Source of the DNA: Natrinema altunense
GTDB taxonomy: Archaea; Halobacteriota; Halobacteria; Halobacteriales; Natrialbaceae
Direction of reading: 5' to 3'
DNA: 64,000 bases
NCBI RefSeq assembly: GCF_000731985.1
Contig: NZ_JNCS01000014.1
Span: 1-64,000, forward strand
The position numbers and the translations under genes are program-made. Position 1 is the stretch's first letter, and every line of letters starts with the position of its first letter. The notes beneath the pieces were generated by a model. It made no database searches. It was not told the DNA's origin and saw only the letters and a list, made by a program, of their open reading frames with translations. Shown in pieces: positions 28,104-36,315 of this stretch.

Positions 28104-28202
28104 CGCCGGGTCGTTCCGTTCGTCGCCGGAGTGGTGACCTGCTCCGGCTCCGATCGATTCCCGTCAGTGCTCTGGCGCTGACGGTGCGTTGTCAGTTAGC
28201 AC

Positions 28203-28208
28203 TTATAT
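28203..28208 (+). promoter_or_regulatory. TATA-like box of the CoA-disulfide reductase-type gene
   Basis: TTATAT is centred about 28 bases before the ATG at 28233, the position expected for a leaderless transcript. Confidence 0.5.
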
Positions 28209-28232
28209 GGATCGCTGGGCTCTAGTGGTGGT

Positions 28233-29666
28233 ATGAGCGATCCGTTCGTCGTCGTCGGCGGTGACGCAGCGGGAATGTCAGCGGCGAGCAAAGCCAGGCG
28301 TGCCGCTCCCGACCGCGATATCGTCGTCTTCGAGCGGGGCGAGTGGGTGTCCTACGGTGCCTGCGGGCTCCCCTACTACGTCAAAGGGGAGATCCAGTCG
28401 CTCGAGGATCTCGTCTCGGTGACGCCCGAGGAGTTCCGGGAGGAACGCGACATCGATCTCCGGACCGGCCACGAGGTCGTCGCCATCGACACCGACGAGC
28501 GGACGGTCACCGCCGAGAGCGAGTCCGGAACGGTCGTCCAGCCGTACGGTCACCTGCTGATCGCGACGGGTGCGGAGTCGGTGGTGCCGCCCGTCGACGG
28601 GGTCGACCGGGAGGGCGTGTACACCCTCGGCTCGATGAGCGATGGGAAGGAACTGCGCGAATACGTCGCCAGAGCGCGCGACGACGCGGACCTCCAGCAG
28701 CCCGACCGGGGACTGGCCTGTCGGTACCTCGAGGACTGCACCGGTCCGGTCGCGGTCGTCGGCGGCGGCTACATCGGGATCGAGATGGCCGAGGCGCTGG
28801 CGGCCAACGACTTCGAAGTGAACCTGTTCCAGCGCGGCGACCGCGTCCTGAAGGGGTTCAGCGACGAGACGAGCGAGTACGTCGCCGAGCACCTCCGAGA
28901 CGAAGACGTCGTGCTCCACCTCGATGCCGAGGTCCGGGCATTGTCGGGTGATGACCGCGTCGAAGCGGTCGTCACGGCCGACGATCGCATCGAGGTCGAG
29001 ATGGTGTTGCTCGGCACCGGCGTTCGTCCCCGGACCGACCTCGCCGAGGCCGCCGGGATCGAACTCGGCGAGACCGGGGCGATCGCCGCAGACGCCTATC
29101 GCGAGACGAACGTCCCCGACGTCTACGCCGCGGGCGACTGCGCCGAGGCGACACACGTCGTTACCGGCGAGCCGGCGTACGTCCCCCTGGCGTTGACCGC
29201 GAACCGACACGGCCGCGCGATCGGCCGGACCGTCACCGGGACGCCGACCGAAGGGGGCGACATCGCCGGCACGGCGGCGGTCAAGGCCTTCGACAGCGAG
29301 GCCGCTCGAACCGGGATTCTGGATCCCGAAGAGGCCCGCGCGGCGGGGTTCGATCCGGTAACCGAGACGGTGACGGCGAAATCGCGCGCTGGCTATTACC
29401 CCGCTGACGGAACCGTTACCGTCACGCTGACCGCCGATCGCGATTCCGGTCGCGTCCTCGGTGCGAGCCTCGTCAGCGAGTACGGCGAGGGCGCGGTCCA
29501 TCGGAGTCACGCTATCGTCGCGGCACTCGAGGCGAAGGCGACCGTCACCGACGTCGAGAACTACGATCTCGCGTACGCGCCGCCGTTCAATACCACGTGG
29601 GACCCGGTTCTGGTCGCCGCGAAGGTACTCGCCGGAACGCTGCGAGACACCGACATGGAGCCGTGA
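28233..29666 (+). CDS. CoA-disulfide reductase/NADH oxidase family flavoprotein
   Basis: A 477-residue FAD/NAD(P)-binding enzyme. VVGGDAAGMSAASKAR is the N-terminal FAD Rossmann motif. YGACGLPYY places a single redox cysteine at residue 44, as in CoA-disulfide reductase and NADH oxidase/peroxidase. VAVVGGGYIGIEMAEAL near 175 is the NAD(P)H motif, and DVYAAGDCAEATHV near 300 the second FAD contact; the dimerisation domain follows. It likely reduces CoA disulfide, a persulfide or oxygen; sequence alone does not decide. The -GDAAGMS- start fits the ATG at 28233 and its upstream TATA. Confidence 0.88.
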   Translation: MSDPFVVVGGDAAGMSAASKARRAAPDRDIVVFERGEWVSYGACGLPYYVKGEIQSLEDLVSVTPEEFREERDIDLRTGHEVVAIDTDERTVTAESESGTVVQPYGHLLIATGAESVVPPVDGVDREGVYTLGSMSDGKELREYVARARDDADLQQPDRGLACRYLEDCTGPVAVVGGGYIGIEMAEALAANDFEVNLFQRGDRVLKGFSDETSEYVAEHLRDEDVVLHLDAEVRALSGDDRVEAVVTADDRIEVEMVLLGTGVRPRTDLAEAAGIELGETGAIAADAYRETNVPDVYAAGDCAEATHVVTGEPAYVPLALTANRHGRAIGRTVTGTPTEGGDIAGTAAVKAFDSEAARTGILDPEEARAAGFDPVTETVTAKSRAGYYPADGTVTVTLTADRDSGRVLGASLVSEYGEGAVHRSHAIVAALEAKATVTDVENYDLAYAPPFNTTWDPVLVAAKVLAGTLRDTDMEP

Positions 29667-29743
29667 TCGTCACGTCACCGACCGCCACCGGCGAGGCGGA
29701 TCGGGAACTACCAAGTGGCTCACCCACGACAGGTCGAAACCGC

Positions 29744-29788
29744 ATGGCCGACGACAGCGACTCGCTCGAGGGGGGCGACCGACGATGA
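29744..29788 (+). CDS. 14-codon leader ORF coupled to zinc-finger gene
   Basis: An ATG at 29744 opens MADDSDSLEGGDRR followed by TGA at 29786-29788, overlapping the ATG at 29785 of the next gene (ATGA). The peptide is too short for a fold. It may be a translated leader that couples ribosome entry to the downstream gene, or chance. Confidence 0.25.
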   Translation: MADDSDSLEGGDRR

Positions 29789-30039
29789 CCGACGGCGCTC
29801 TCTCGCGTCTCCGCACCCGGATACGGGATCGTCTCGAGGGGCTCCGGTGGTGGGTCGCCTTACGGGTCGGCGGAGCGCCGCGATGTACGGAGTGTGGCGA
29901 CGAGGCGGCGTGGATCGCCGAATCGGAAAGGGAACCGCGCTGTTTCAAACACATTCCGAGCGAGGGAATGGATGCGATACGCGACGTCCGGCCCGCGGAC
30001 TGCTTCGCTGACTGGGACGAGGCGTCCGCCGACACCTGA
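29785..30039 (+). CDS. Small CxxC zinc-finger-like protein, 84 aa
   Basis: An 84-residue protein with a basic amphipathic head (LSRLRTRIRDRLEGLRWW) and a knuckle CTEC at about 34-37. Single cysteines further on (CFKH near 52 and CFAD near 74) could complete a zinc site. I recognise no named family. I chose the ATG at 29785 because the longer upstream frame is antisense-like Arg/Ser-rich sequence. Confidence 0.65.
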   Translation: MTDGALSRLRTRIRDRLEGLRWWVALRVGGAPRCTECGDEAAWIAESEREPRCFKHIPSEGMDAIRDVRPADCFADWDEASADT

Positions 30040-30235
30040 TCGCCTGCGGTGGCCGATCCAGTCGGCGCTGGGTCCACTCGCGGCCGAGGACCGTGCTAAT
30101 GTCCTCGCAGCGCGTCGTACGCGTCGCCGAAAGCCAACACCACCGCGATCTGCGTTCCAAACGCCTGGGCGGGATGGGCTTTCGGACGGCGACCCGCCCG
30201 AAACACGTATCAGCAACCCATCCAATTAGGGTGAT

Positions 30236-30979
30236 ATGAACCGCCGAACACTGCTCCTGGGAAGCGGCGTCGCAGTATCGACCGTGCTTGCGGGGTGCTC
30301 GAGTGACGAATCTGCCGACGAGGGCAACGGCGGGAGCGGGAACGGGACCGACACCGGTGACGAGCCGTCGGAGTCGGACGTCGACACACTGCGTTCGATC
30401 GGCGAGACGATCGATCGCGACGAGCCGCTGTTCGATCCCGACGCGGAGCGCTACGAGGGCAGCGGCCGAGAGAACGTTACTGACCTCTCGCTCGACAGCG
30501 GACTCACGACCCTCGCCTTCGAGTACGACGGCACCTCGGATTTCGTCGTGATGCTCGGCGGCGATGACGAGGCTGTCCTCGTCAACGAGACCGGCGCGGT
30601 CGAGGGCGCGACCGGAATCGCGACATCGGCGGGCGACTACGTGCTCGACGTCGCTGGTGACGGCCACTGGACCCTCCACGTCGGGCAACCGCGTGCACCC
30701 GACGCGGAGATCCAGACACCGCCCGTCGAGGCGAGTGGCACGGGTCCGGCCGTCGTTGGACCGGTGGGGATCGAAGGCGCGGCGACCGTCAGCGGCGGGC
30801 ACGATGGCGAGCGTAACTTCATCGTCATGGCCTATACCGAGGACGACAGCGGTCAGTTCGCTGGCGAGGAAGTGTTCAACGAGATCGGCGCAGTCGAGAG
30901 CGAAACGACGGTCGACCATCCGGGCACCGTCTGGATCGACGTCCAGGCCGACGGCGACTGGTCGCTTGCGGTCGAGTAA
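30236..30979 (+). CDS. Tat-exported lipoprotein
   Basis: A 247-residue protein starting MNRRTLLLGSG with lipobox LAGC at about residues 18-21, indicating Tat export and lipid anchoring. An Asp/Glu/Gly-rich spacer precedes two similar beta-rich units (about 75-150 and 160-247), each with a strand-rich segment containing FVVMLGG or FIVMAYT and a closing WTLHV or WSLAVE. This suggests an internal duplication, probably of a ligand-binding or adhesion domain. No catalytic motif is seen. Confidence 0.75.
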   Translation: MNRRTLLLGSGVAVSTVLAGCSSDESADEGNGGSGNGTDTGDEPSESDVDTLRSIGETIDRDEPLFDPDAERYEGSGRENVTDLSLDSGLTTLAFEYDGTSDFVVMLGGDDEAVLVNETGAVEGATGIATSAGDYVLDVAGDGHWTLHVGQPRAPDAEIQTPPVEASGTGPAVVGPVGIEGAATVSGGHDGERNFIVMAYTEDDSGQFAGEEVFNEIGAVESETTVDHPGTVWIDVQADGDWSLAVE

Positions 30980-31200
30980 CCGCAAGGCGACTGCGGTCCC
31001 GACTCGGTGATCGCGGTCCGGAACGCACTGCCCGGCGCGGTCCACCGGCATCGTCATCCTCGATTACCGGCGATCGCAGTGCTCACGGTCGAGGTATACA
31101 TCGTCCGGTCGTGTCTCCGAAAAGCGGCGGGTCCGGTGACAGTGGGACGCGCCCGCCGCCGAGTCCAGGAGTGATGCCAAGGGGCTGATTGGATCGACGT

Positions 31201-31227
31201 CTGTCGCGCACAGCAGGTACGCGACAG
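31201..31227. repeat. Inverted repeat, 8-bp arms
   Basis: CTGTCGCG at 31201-31208 and CGCGACAG at 31220-31227 are exact inverted copies with an 11-base loop. It lies 33 bases before the 12-bp hairpin. Confidence 0.6.
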
Positions 31228-31260
31228 TTGACACGTTCGGTGGCAGCTATATCAACGTCC

Positions 31261-31289
31261 GGCCGATTCCAAGCCCGTTGGAATCGGCC
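31261..31289. repeat. Perfect 12-bp hairpin
   Basis: GGCCGATTCCAA at 31261-31272 and its exact complement TTGGAATCGGCC at 31278-31289 flank a 5-base loop (GCCCG). A T/C-rich run follows. A 12-bp perfect stem in a gene-free stretch is unlikely to be chance. It may be a terminator, an RNA element or a mobile-element end. Confidence 0.75.
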
Positions 31290-31488
31290 TCCCCTTTCGA
31301 GCGGTCAACATATCGACCTGCCATCGCGAGCGCTCGAGGACGTTCCCGAAATCGGTCGCATACATCAGTACTAGACACGCCGGCGAGTGGTAACCGAACG
31401 GCTGGCCCGGGATCGACGTCCCACGGAAAACCGCCACTCGGGCGAAACGGCCAGCGATGAGTCGGCCGGTATGGAGCCGAAACTGACC

Positions 31489-31506
31489 GGTAACACTGCT
31501 GTTACC
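31489..31506. repeat. Inverted repeat GGTAACA/TGTTACC
   Basis: Exact 7-bp arms with a 4-base loop (CTGC). The short dyad looks like an operator for a dimeric regulator, but no start codon with coding support follows closely. Confidence 0.5.
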
Positions 31507-31700
31507 TGTCTATGTGGGCGATGACGTTAATGGGAACTCGATGCGACGTATCGATGGCGAGAGTCGCACGACTCCACCCGTCGATCCGACCCGAGACATC
31601 GACGATGCTCTCGCCGCATCTGCGGTCGGGTCGGCACACTCGACACCGTCCCGATCCCAGGTTCACCCACCACTGGACACACCATGGCGGTGCCGTCCCC

Positions 31701-31721
31701 CTGCCGGCCCTTGGCCGGCAG
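31701..31721. repeat. Perfect 9-bp hairpin with 3-base loop
   Basis: CTGCCGGCC at 31701-31709 and GGCCGGCAG at 31713-31721 surround CTT. A very stable GC-rich hairpin within the gene-free stretch. Confidence 0.65.
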
Positions 31722-31906
31722 TTCCGACCAGTACGCCGCTCGTCCGCTCGGTGCGATTCCGTTCGTTCGGATCAGGGTCCGCTCGCCGGACGTAGCAGTT
31801 GGCCAACAAGTTTATGCCGCATAGCGACGAAGCCGTAACTGGCGAGGAACGATTCAGTCGTTGCCCTGACGGAATCAGCCAATCCGAGACGTACGGTCCT
31901 CGCCTC

Positions 31907-31989
31907 CCGAGATCGGCTCGGACGTCAATAGCCATGATGTGTTCCGATCTCGGTTTCCCTCACCCCTGCCTCCCCCACCTCGGCAGGGG
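31907..31989. repeat. Two adjacent inverted repeats
   Basis: CCGAGATCGG at 31907-31916 pairs exactly with CCGATCTCGG at 31944-31953. Directly after, CCCCTGCC at 31963-31970 pairs with GGCAGGGG at 31982-31989. They could form two successive stem-loops. Confidence 0.5.
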
Positions 31990-32336
31990 CTGAGTCTCCG
32001 ACGACAGCCTCTACCGGACCCTTCTCGAGTACATCCGTGAGTGAGTCGGATCGTTCCGGATCGGCTGTGAACGGATGCGGCATGTCGGCCTCCGCTACCC
32101 TTGCTCCCGACGAGTCGAGACGAAGCGACGGGCACCGCCGGCGATGCCGCCCGCTCGACCTCGAGCCCACCGAACTCGTCGCCTCGAGTCCGGACGCGGA
32201 ATCGAACGCTGACTCGGTTCACGTCGCGAACATCGCGGGAGAGGACGGGGAGTCACGACTACAGCGATGGCCGGAGTAGACGGCGAGACCACTCATCTCA
32301 CAGAAGGATCAAGTGAGATGAACGTAACGGGAGAGT

Positions 32337-33392
32337 ATGGACCGAAGACATTTCCTGATGGGGATCAGCGGTGTGACGGCAGCGCTTGCGGGATGTAACA
32401 GTAGCAGTGACGAGTCGGACGGACCCGAGGGGCCGTTCGCCGATCTGCAGGAACTCCCCGAAACCGAGGCGTTACTAACCCAGCATCGGCGCACGCTCGA
32501 CGACCGTTCCTTCGTCTCCGAGGAGGAACGCATGGAAAACCCCTCCGAAATCGGAGCCTCTGAGTCGACCGCACAGACGATCCGCAGCGGTGAGGCCGGG
32601 ACGCTCGTCAAAGCGGACGACATCGCCAGAAATCTCAGTAGCGACGGGAAGCAAGCGGTGTGGTTTACCGGCACTGCGCGTATAAGCCGGATCACACATA
32701 CGTTCAATCCGGACGGAATCACGCCGCCGTATATCGATGCAGAGACCGTGTCGCGAATCGTTTCCGTGGCCGAACTCGAGCGGGTCGACGTAACCGGTGA
32801 CGACGAAGAGGTGTACGTGTTCGAGGCAAGTAGCGCCGACGAGGAAGCGGCACGGGAGCTCGATCTCGATGTCAGCGCGATCGACGTTCGGATGGAGATC
32901 GCCGCAGCGGGCTATATCCGCTCGATTGAGACGGAACTCACCGCTGCAGAGCCCGCCGACGCCGAGCAAGCGACCACTAGTCTGTATCAGTACGACGTGA
33001 CCGAACTGGGCGACGTAACCGTTTCCGAGCCCGACTTCGTCAGCGATGCAGTTCGGATCGAGGGCGAACTTTCCGAGGACGGTTCGACGCTCGTCCTCGA
33101 CCACGCAGGGGGGCCGGCCGTGTCCGCTGATACCGAACTCATCCTCCAGGATGCGAACGTCTCTCAGCCCCAACGAGGGGCGTCCTTCCCGGCGGCGTTC
33201 GAATCGGGAGACCAAGCGCACGTCTACTGGACCGCAGCCGAGGAACCCGCGATTAGCGTGGACGGAACCCCGTCGGACGTCGCCCGGAATTTCGCCGTCC
33301 CCTCCCAGCCCGAGGAGCGGGTCGTTTTCCTGTCCGAACTGCCCGAGACGGGACCCAAACGGTTCGTCGTCCGAATCGGACAGCGGGAGTAG
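32337..33392 (+). CDS. Lipoprotein, unknown function
   Basis: A 351-residue protein that starts MDRRHFLMGISG and has lipobox LAGC at about residues 17-20, indicating a Tat lipoprotein. The mature protein is acidic, with alternating helix and strand stretches and no known catalytic motif. Its stop codon ends at 33392, directly against the stop of the convergent ParB-like gene at 33393, leaving no spacer. Confidence 0.75.
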   Translation: MDRRHFLMGISGVTAALAGCNSSSDESDGPEGPFADLQELPETEALLTQHRRTLDDRSFVSEEERMENPSEIGASESTAQTIRSGEAGTLVKADDIARNLSSDGKQAVWFTGTARISRITHTFNPDGITPPYIDAETVSRIVSVAELERVDVTGDDEEVYVFEASSADEEAARELDLDVSAIDVRMEIAAAGYIRSIETELTAAEPADAEQATTSLYQYDVTELGDVTVSEPDFVSDAVRIEGELSEDGSTLVLDHAGGPAVSADTELILQDANVSQPQRGASFPAAFESGDQAHVYWTAAEEPAISVDGTPSDVARNFAVPSQPEERVVFLSELPETGPKRFVVRIGQRE

Positions 33393-34154
33393 TCAGGCCT
33401 CGGTCCGCTTGCCGTCCGCCGCGTCTTCAGTTTCGGGGCCGGTCCCTCCATCGTCGATGTACCCCCGTCGGATGTACGCAGCCTGCTGTCCATCGAGACG
33501 GGACTCGATCCGCCGGAGTGCCGCTTGGCGCTGGGGCTTGGAGTAGCCCTGCAGATGGTACCGAGCCCACGTTCTCGCCGCGTACAGTTCCCGCTCGTAA
33601 TGGACGTCACAAGGTATCGACTCGAGACCCGCGACGTAGCTGGCCCAGACGCGCTTGTGACCGTTAAGGAGTTCGAAGCGGTCACCACAATCCCGAACGA
33701 TCGGGGGCGGATCGGGGCGACCGCGGTCGCGGATCGCGGCGATGTAGTCGCGGTTTTCCGCCACGGTGAAGTTCCGCGAGTGGTACGGATTCGGATCGAT
33801 GGCATCGAGTGTGAGTTGCATCGGTTCCAGTTGATCGATCCGGCGGAGCCTCGACTTCGGAAACGAGTAGTGGCGGAGTCCGTCCCGGTTTATCTGGGCG
33901 AGTGCGAGCGGGAGCCCGCCGGTGTAGAGCGGATATGCGTCCTCGAGGTCGTCCCGAAAGACCACAACGACGACCGGATCGGTGGCTGGGTAGTCCGGAT
34001 TCGAGTCCGCGACGGTGCCCCCGGGAACGCGCCAGTCCGCCGCGATCGCGTTCGGTGTTTTGACCACGACCGCGGGGCTGGGCGACGTGTCGTCGGCATC
34101 GATAACGATGTCGCCGGGTCCGATCGACGACTCCTCCGAGCTCGTGTCACTCAT
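33393..34154 (-). CDS. ParB-like nuclease-domain protein
   Basis: A 253-residue protein. The central part has LDAIDPNPYHSRNFTVAEN, then GRPDPPPIVRDCGDRFELLNGHKRVWASYVAG and SIPCDVHYE, the ParB/Sulfiredoxin N-terminal domain pattern in which NGHKR replaces the usual GERR box. The first 90 residues are an acidic domain I do not recognise. No ParA gene or parS-like repeat is nearby, so it is not an evident partition system; such solo proteins may be CTP-dependent DNA-binding switches. I chose the ATG at 34154; a TTG four codons earlier is less likely. Confidence 0.75.
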   Translation of the reverse strand: MSDTSSEESSIGPGDIVIDADDTSPSPAVVVKTPNAIAADWRVPGGTVADSNPDYPATDPVVVVVFRDDLEDAYPLYTGGLPLALAQINRDGLRHYSFPKSRLRRIDQLEPMQLTLDAIDPNPYHSRNFTVAENRDYIAAIRDRGRPDPPPIVRDCGDRFELLNGHKRVWASYVAGLESIPCDVHYERELYAARTWARYHLQGYSKPQRQAALRRIESRLDGQQAAYIRRGYIDDGGTGPETEDAADGKRTEA

Positions 34155-34547
34155 CGCTACACTCAATTGAAATAATGTGTCGGAGCAGTATAATTGACAC
34201 GTTCTATCCGATGGTCGTCACACCCATCCGTTTCGCCGCGCTCGAGGACGTGATCCCGGGTTCAGGGACTGCTCGAAGACGCCCAGCGGCAGCAACAGCC
34301 GGCTATCGAGTCCCGTGGATCGGCTGAAAGCGACTGACAGGCGACGATAGTTTGTCGTCATTGAACGTCACCGCGCACCTGCTCGCACGGCGGTCGTGCG
34401 ATCGGCGTGTCACTCGTCTCAGTCGTGACTGGAGGGACCGACTACGAGAACGCCACTGGTGCAAAAAATGATGGGAGCGGGGACGGTCGTACCGATGTGC
34501 CGTGACGTGTCGCGCAGCGAAGCGACAAGCGTCGAGGGACCGCGTTT
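34155..34547. other. Gene-free spacer carrying hairpin repeat copy 1
   Basis: No gene is seen in these 393 bp. The last two thirds contain the dispersed repeat at 34345-34410. The bases right before the ParB-like gene are AT-rich and probably its promoter. Confidence 0.5.
34345..34410. repeat. Dispersed hairpin repeat, copy 1
   Basis: The core GAACGTCACCGCGCACCTG is followed by TCGCACG-GCGGT-CGTGCGA, a perfect 7-bp stem, then ATCGGCGTGTC. Copies 2 (35021-35080) and 3 (53124-53188) share the TTGAACGTCACTGC/GCACACCTG core and a similar stem, with changes that in part preserve pairing. Confidence 0.75.
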
Positions 34548-34910
34548 CTATGCCGACCGGATCGTGACCTCGAGACTGCCGGGCACGTCCCGTTCGACGA
34601 CATCCGCGGGATCGCCGTCGAAGAGGATGCGGTCCTGGCCGCTGTCCACGTACCCCTTCGCGACCGCAGTATCGTTGTAGTTGTCCCGCTCGAGGTGATC
34701 CCGCTGGAGGAACTCTTTGTCCCTGTACTCGGCGCTTGCGTCAGGGACCTCGATATCGAACTGCCCGCTTGCAGACCCGGGCGCCTCCACGACGACTTCG
34801 TTCTCGTAGGCTGCTGCCGCCGTTCCGGTGGCGGCCACACTCCCGACAGTCAGTACCGCTGCCGTCTTCTTCACAAACGATCTTCGACTTGGTGCATTTT
34901 TACCGGACAT
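34548..34910 (-). CDS. Tat-exported small secreted protein
   Basis: A 120-residue protein with SRRSFVKK and a hydrophobic stretch to about residue 30 (TVGSVAATGTAAAA), a twin-arginine signal with an Ala cleavage site. The mature part is acidic (YENEVVVEAPGSASGQFDIEV, FDGDPADVVERDVPGSLEVTI), probably a small beta-sheet domain of unknown function. I chose the ATG at 34910; the longer frame adds residues before the signal. Confidence 0.7.
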   Translation of the reverse strand: MSGKNAPSRRSFVKKTAAVLTVGSVAATGTAAAAYENEVVVEAPGSASGQFDIEVPDASAEYRDKEFLQRDHLERDNYNDTAVAKGYVDSGQDRILFDGDPADVVERDVPGSLEVTIRSA

Positions 34911-35355
34911 GCAAACTAACGTACTACACATAAGTAAATAATAGTCTAGCCTAATCTAATTTGGGACGAACCACAGAATCAGGATTTCCTGAACGTGTTT
35001 GGCGGCCGGCCGTCGCTCCGCTATAGTCGCCACCGAACGTCACTGCGCACCTGCTTGCACGACGGCTGTGTGTGAATCGGTTCAGTGGCTACTATAGTCG
35101 AACCTGCTCGGCGGTCGTCCGGCATCGGTGGGGCACCGACCCAGCCGCGACGTTCCGACGGCACGTGTCCGAGAAACACGGTTTTCCCGTCACGTCTCTC
35201 TCGTCTACGATTGCGGCTATCCGACTGTCCGCTTTGGGTGTGACGCGGTTCGCTCGGTTTCGGTGCCCGAACCGCTTGGAACGAACTCACCCACGTCCGT
35301 GGGAGTCGTCGTCTGTCATTGGTGGATCGTTAGCGGCAGGTCTGTCAGTAGTGGC
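34911..35355. other. Gene-free spacer carrying hairpin repeat copy 2
   Basis: No gene is seen. An AT-rich promoter-like stretch (34911-34975) leads away from the Tat protein. Repeat copy 2 follows at 35021-35080. CTATAGTCG occurs at both 35021-35029 and, in near form, 35092-35100, bracketing the repeat. Confidence 0.5.
35021..35080. repeat. Dispersed hairpin repeat, copy 2
   Basis: A diverged copy with the core CGAACGTCACTGCGCACCTG and a weaker stem around TTGCACGACGGCTGTGTG. It is flanked by CTATAGTCG at 35021 and again at 35092, possibly a duplicated target or part of the unit. Copies 1 and 3 are at 34345 and 53124. Confidence 0.65.
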
Positions 35356-35664
35356 TCACCGGGGCGGCCCGCTGCGGAAGACGCCACGGAGCCCACGCCG
35401 GTTGAGTCCGCTGGGTGTCTTCGGCGAGTCGACGGCGTCGCGACGTTCGTGTTCGCCCTCGAGGTGGCAGCGCTTCCGGAGGTTCGGCGGGTGGCCGTTC
35501 TGCTCGTTCTCGTCGCGATGGTGGACGTCGACGCGATCGGCGATATCGAACGTACGACCGCAGCCGGGACAGCGTCGACCGCCGCGGTCGTCGTGAACGC
35601 GTTCACGATGTCGGTCCCTTGAGTCAGATCGCGAAGTCCTTGCCGTCTTCAAAACAATTGCCAA
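35356..35664 (-). CDS. Small HNH-endonuclease-like protein
   Basis: A 102-residue protein with CPGC at about residues 33-36, DVHHRDENEQNG near 47-58 and NLRKRCHLEGEHER near 62-75. This is the layout of a zinc-containing HNH nuclease: the first His pair, the central Asn, and the final His after a Cys. Codons show strong third-position GC, so the frame looks genuinely coding. No ATG exists between the upstream stop and the domain; the start is TTG at 35664 or 35652, or the gene is N-terminally truncated. It sits just beyond repeat copy 2. Mobile-element or defence origin is possible but unproven. Confidence 0.6.
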   Translation of the reverse strand: MAIVLKTARTSRSDSRDRHRERVHDDRGGRRCPGCGRTFDIADRVDVHHRDENEQNGHPPNLRKRCHLEGEHERRDAVDSPKTPSGLNRRGLRGVFRSGPPR

Positions 35665-35761
35665 TGATGCATCGTCGGCGGCTCACTCTGTGAGGGAGTC
35701 TGATACCCTTTCTGACAAAAAGATGTTCTGATGGTCTATACAACGGATTTACCGAATCCGA

Positions 35762-36103
35762 TCACCCATTCCGCTCAAATTGGACATAAGCGCTAGAAAC
35801 CCATCGGTCCGTGCCAGCAATATCAACTAGATACCACTTCTGGTCATCTTTTTGTTCGGACTTGACAACCTTGCCCGATGTTCCGCTCGGATAGCTCTCT
35901 CTGTTCTCGAAGTCCAGCGTCTCGAACGTATCAACTGATTTATTGTCATTCCGGAGAGAAACAATATCTCCCGGGTTAATTTCATTGTGTGATGCAGAAG
36001 CACCGCCGACAGCAGCAACCGATGCCCCTCCAGCGGCGAGAGTTACGCCAGACGTTTTGATGACGCTTCTACGAGTCAGACCGCTGCTCTCCTCACCAGA
36101 CAT
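35762..36103 (-). CDS. Tat-exported SH3-like small protein
   Basis: A 113-residue protein with LTRRSVIKTSG followed by an Ala/Gly-rich hydrophobic stretch, a twin-arginine signal with cleavage near ASASHNE. The mature domain of about 75 residues (INPGDIVSLRN, SGTSGKVVKSE, KWYLVDIAGTDRWVSSAYVQF) looks like a bacterial SH3-type beta barrel. It probably binds cell-surface components. The region is AT-richer than core genes, as in other accessory patches here. Confidence 0.7.
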   Translation of the reverse strand: MSGEESSGLTRRSVIKTSGVTLAAGGASVAAVGGASASHNEINPGDIVSLRNDNKSVDTFETLDFENRESYPSGTSGKVVKSEQKDDQKWYLVDIAGTDRWVSSAYVQFERNG

Positions 36104-36315
36104 TGCAATTGGATCTTATAGCCTACGACAATAATTGTTTGCCCGTACTTTGTAATATAGTTGGGAATCCTCCTTGATCAGGAGAGGATATTGATATGGA
36201 GTATATTGGCAACACAATGGTCTATAGAAAACCAGTACCTGATAGCCAACGTAATTGAAGTCGGCCTCGGACTGGTCGTGACAACTCACTCTCGGCAGGC
36301 GTCGCAACTACAATC
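36104..36315. other. AT-rich spacer
   Basis: No gene is seen. The first 130 bases are AT-rich and probably hold the promoter of the Tat/SH3 gene reading left from 36103. Confidence 0.4.

Larger units (their letters stand above)
30980..32336. other. 1.36-kb gene-free stretch with many inverted repeats
   Basis: No convincing gene is seen. It holds exact inverted repeats at 31201-31227 (8 bp stem), 31261-31289 (12 bp), 31489-31506 (7 bp), 31701-31721 (9 bp), 31907-31953 (10 bp, wide spacing) and 31963-31989 (8 bp). Several short frames are Arg/Ser-rich and unconvincing. The stretch could be decayed accessory DNA or host structured RNAs. Confidence 0.5.

Noticed and set aside
31925-32170. A minus frame vaguely like the tail of a transposase (KGPVEAVVGDSAPAEVGEAG)
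   Set aside because: Only a short, low-information resemblance; no upstream transposase domain is present.
35128-35622. A 164-codon plus frame across the HNH gene
   Set aside because: It is the antisense shadow of the HNH-like gene, which has the recognisable motifs.
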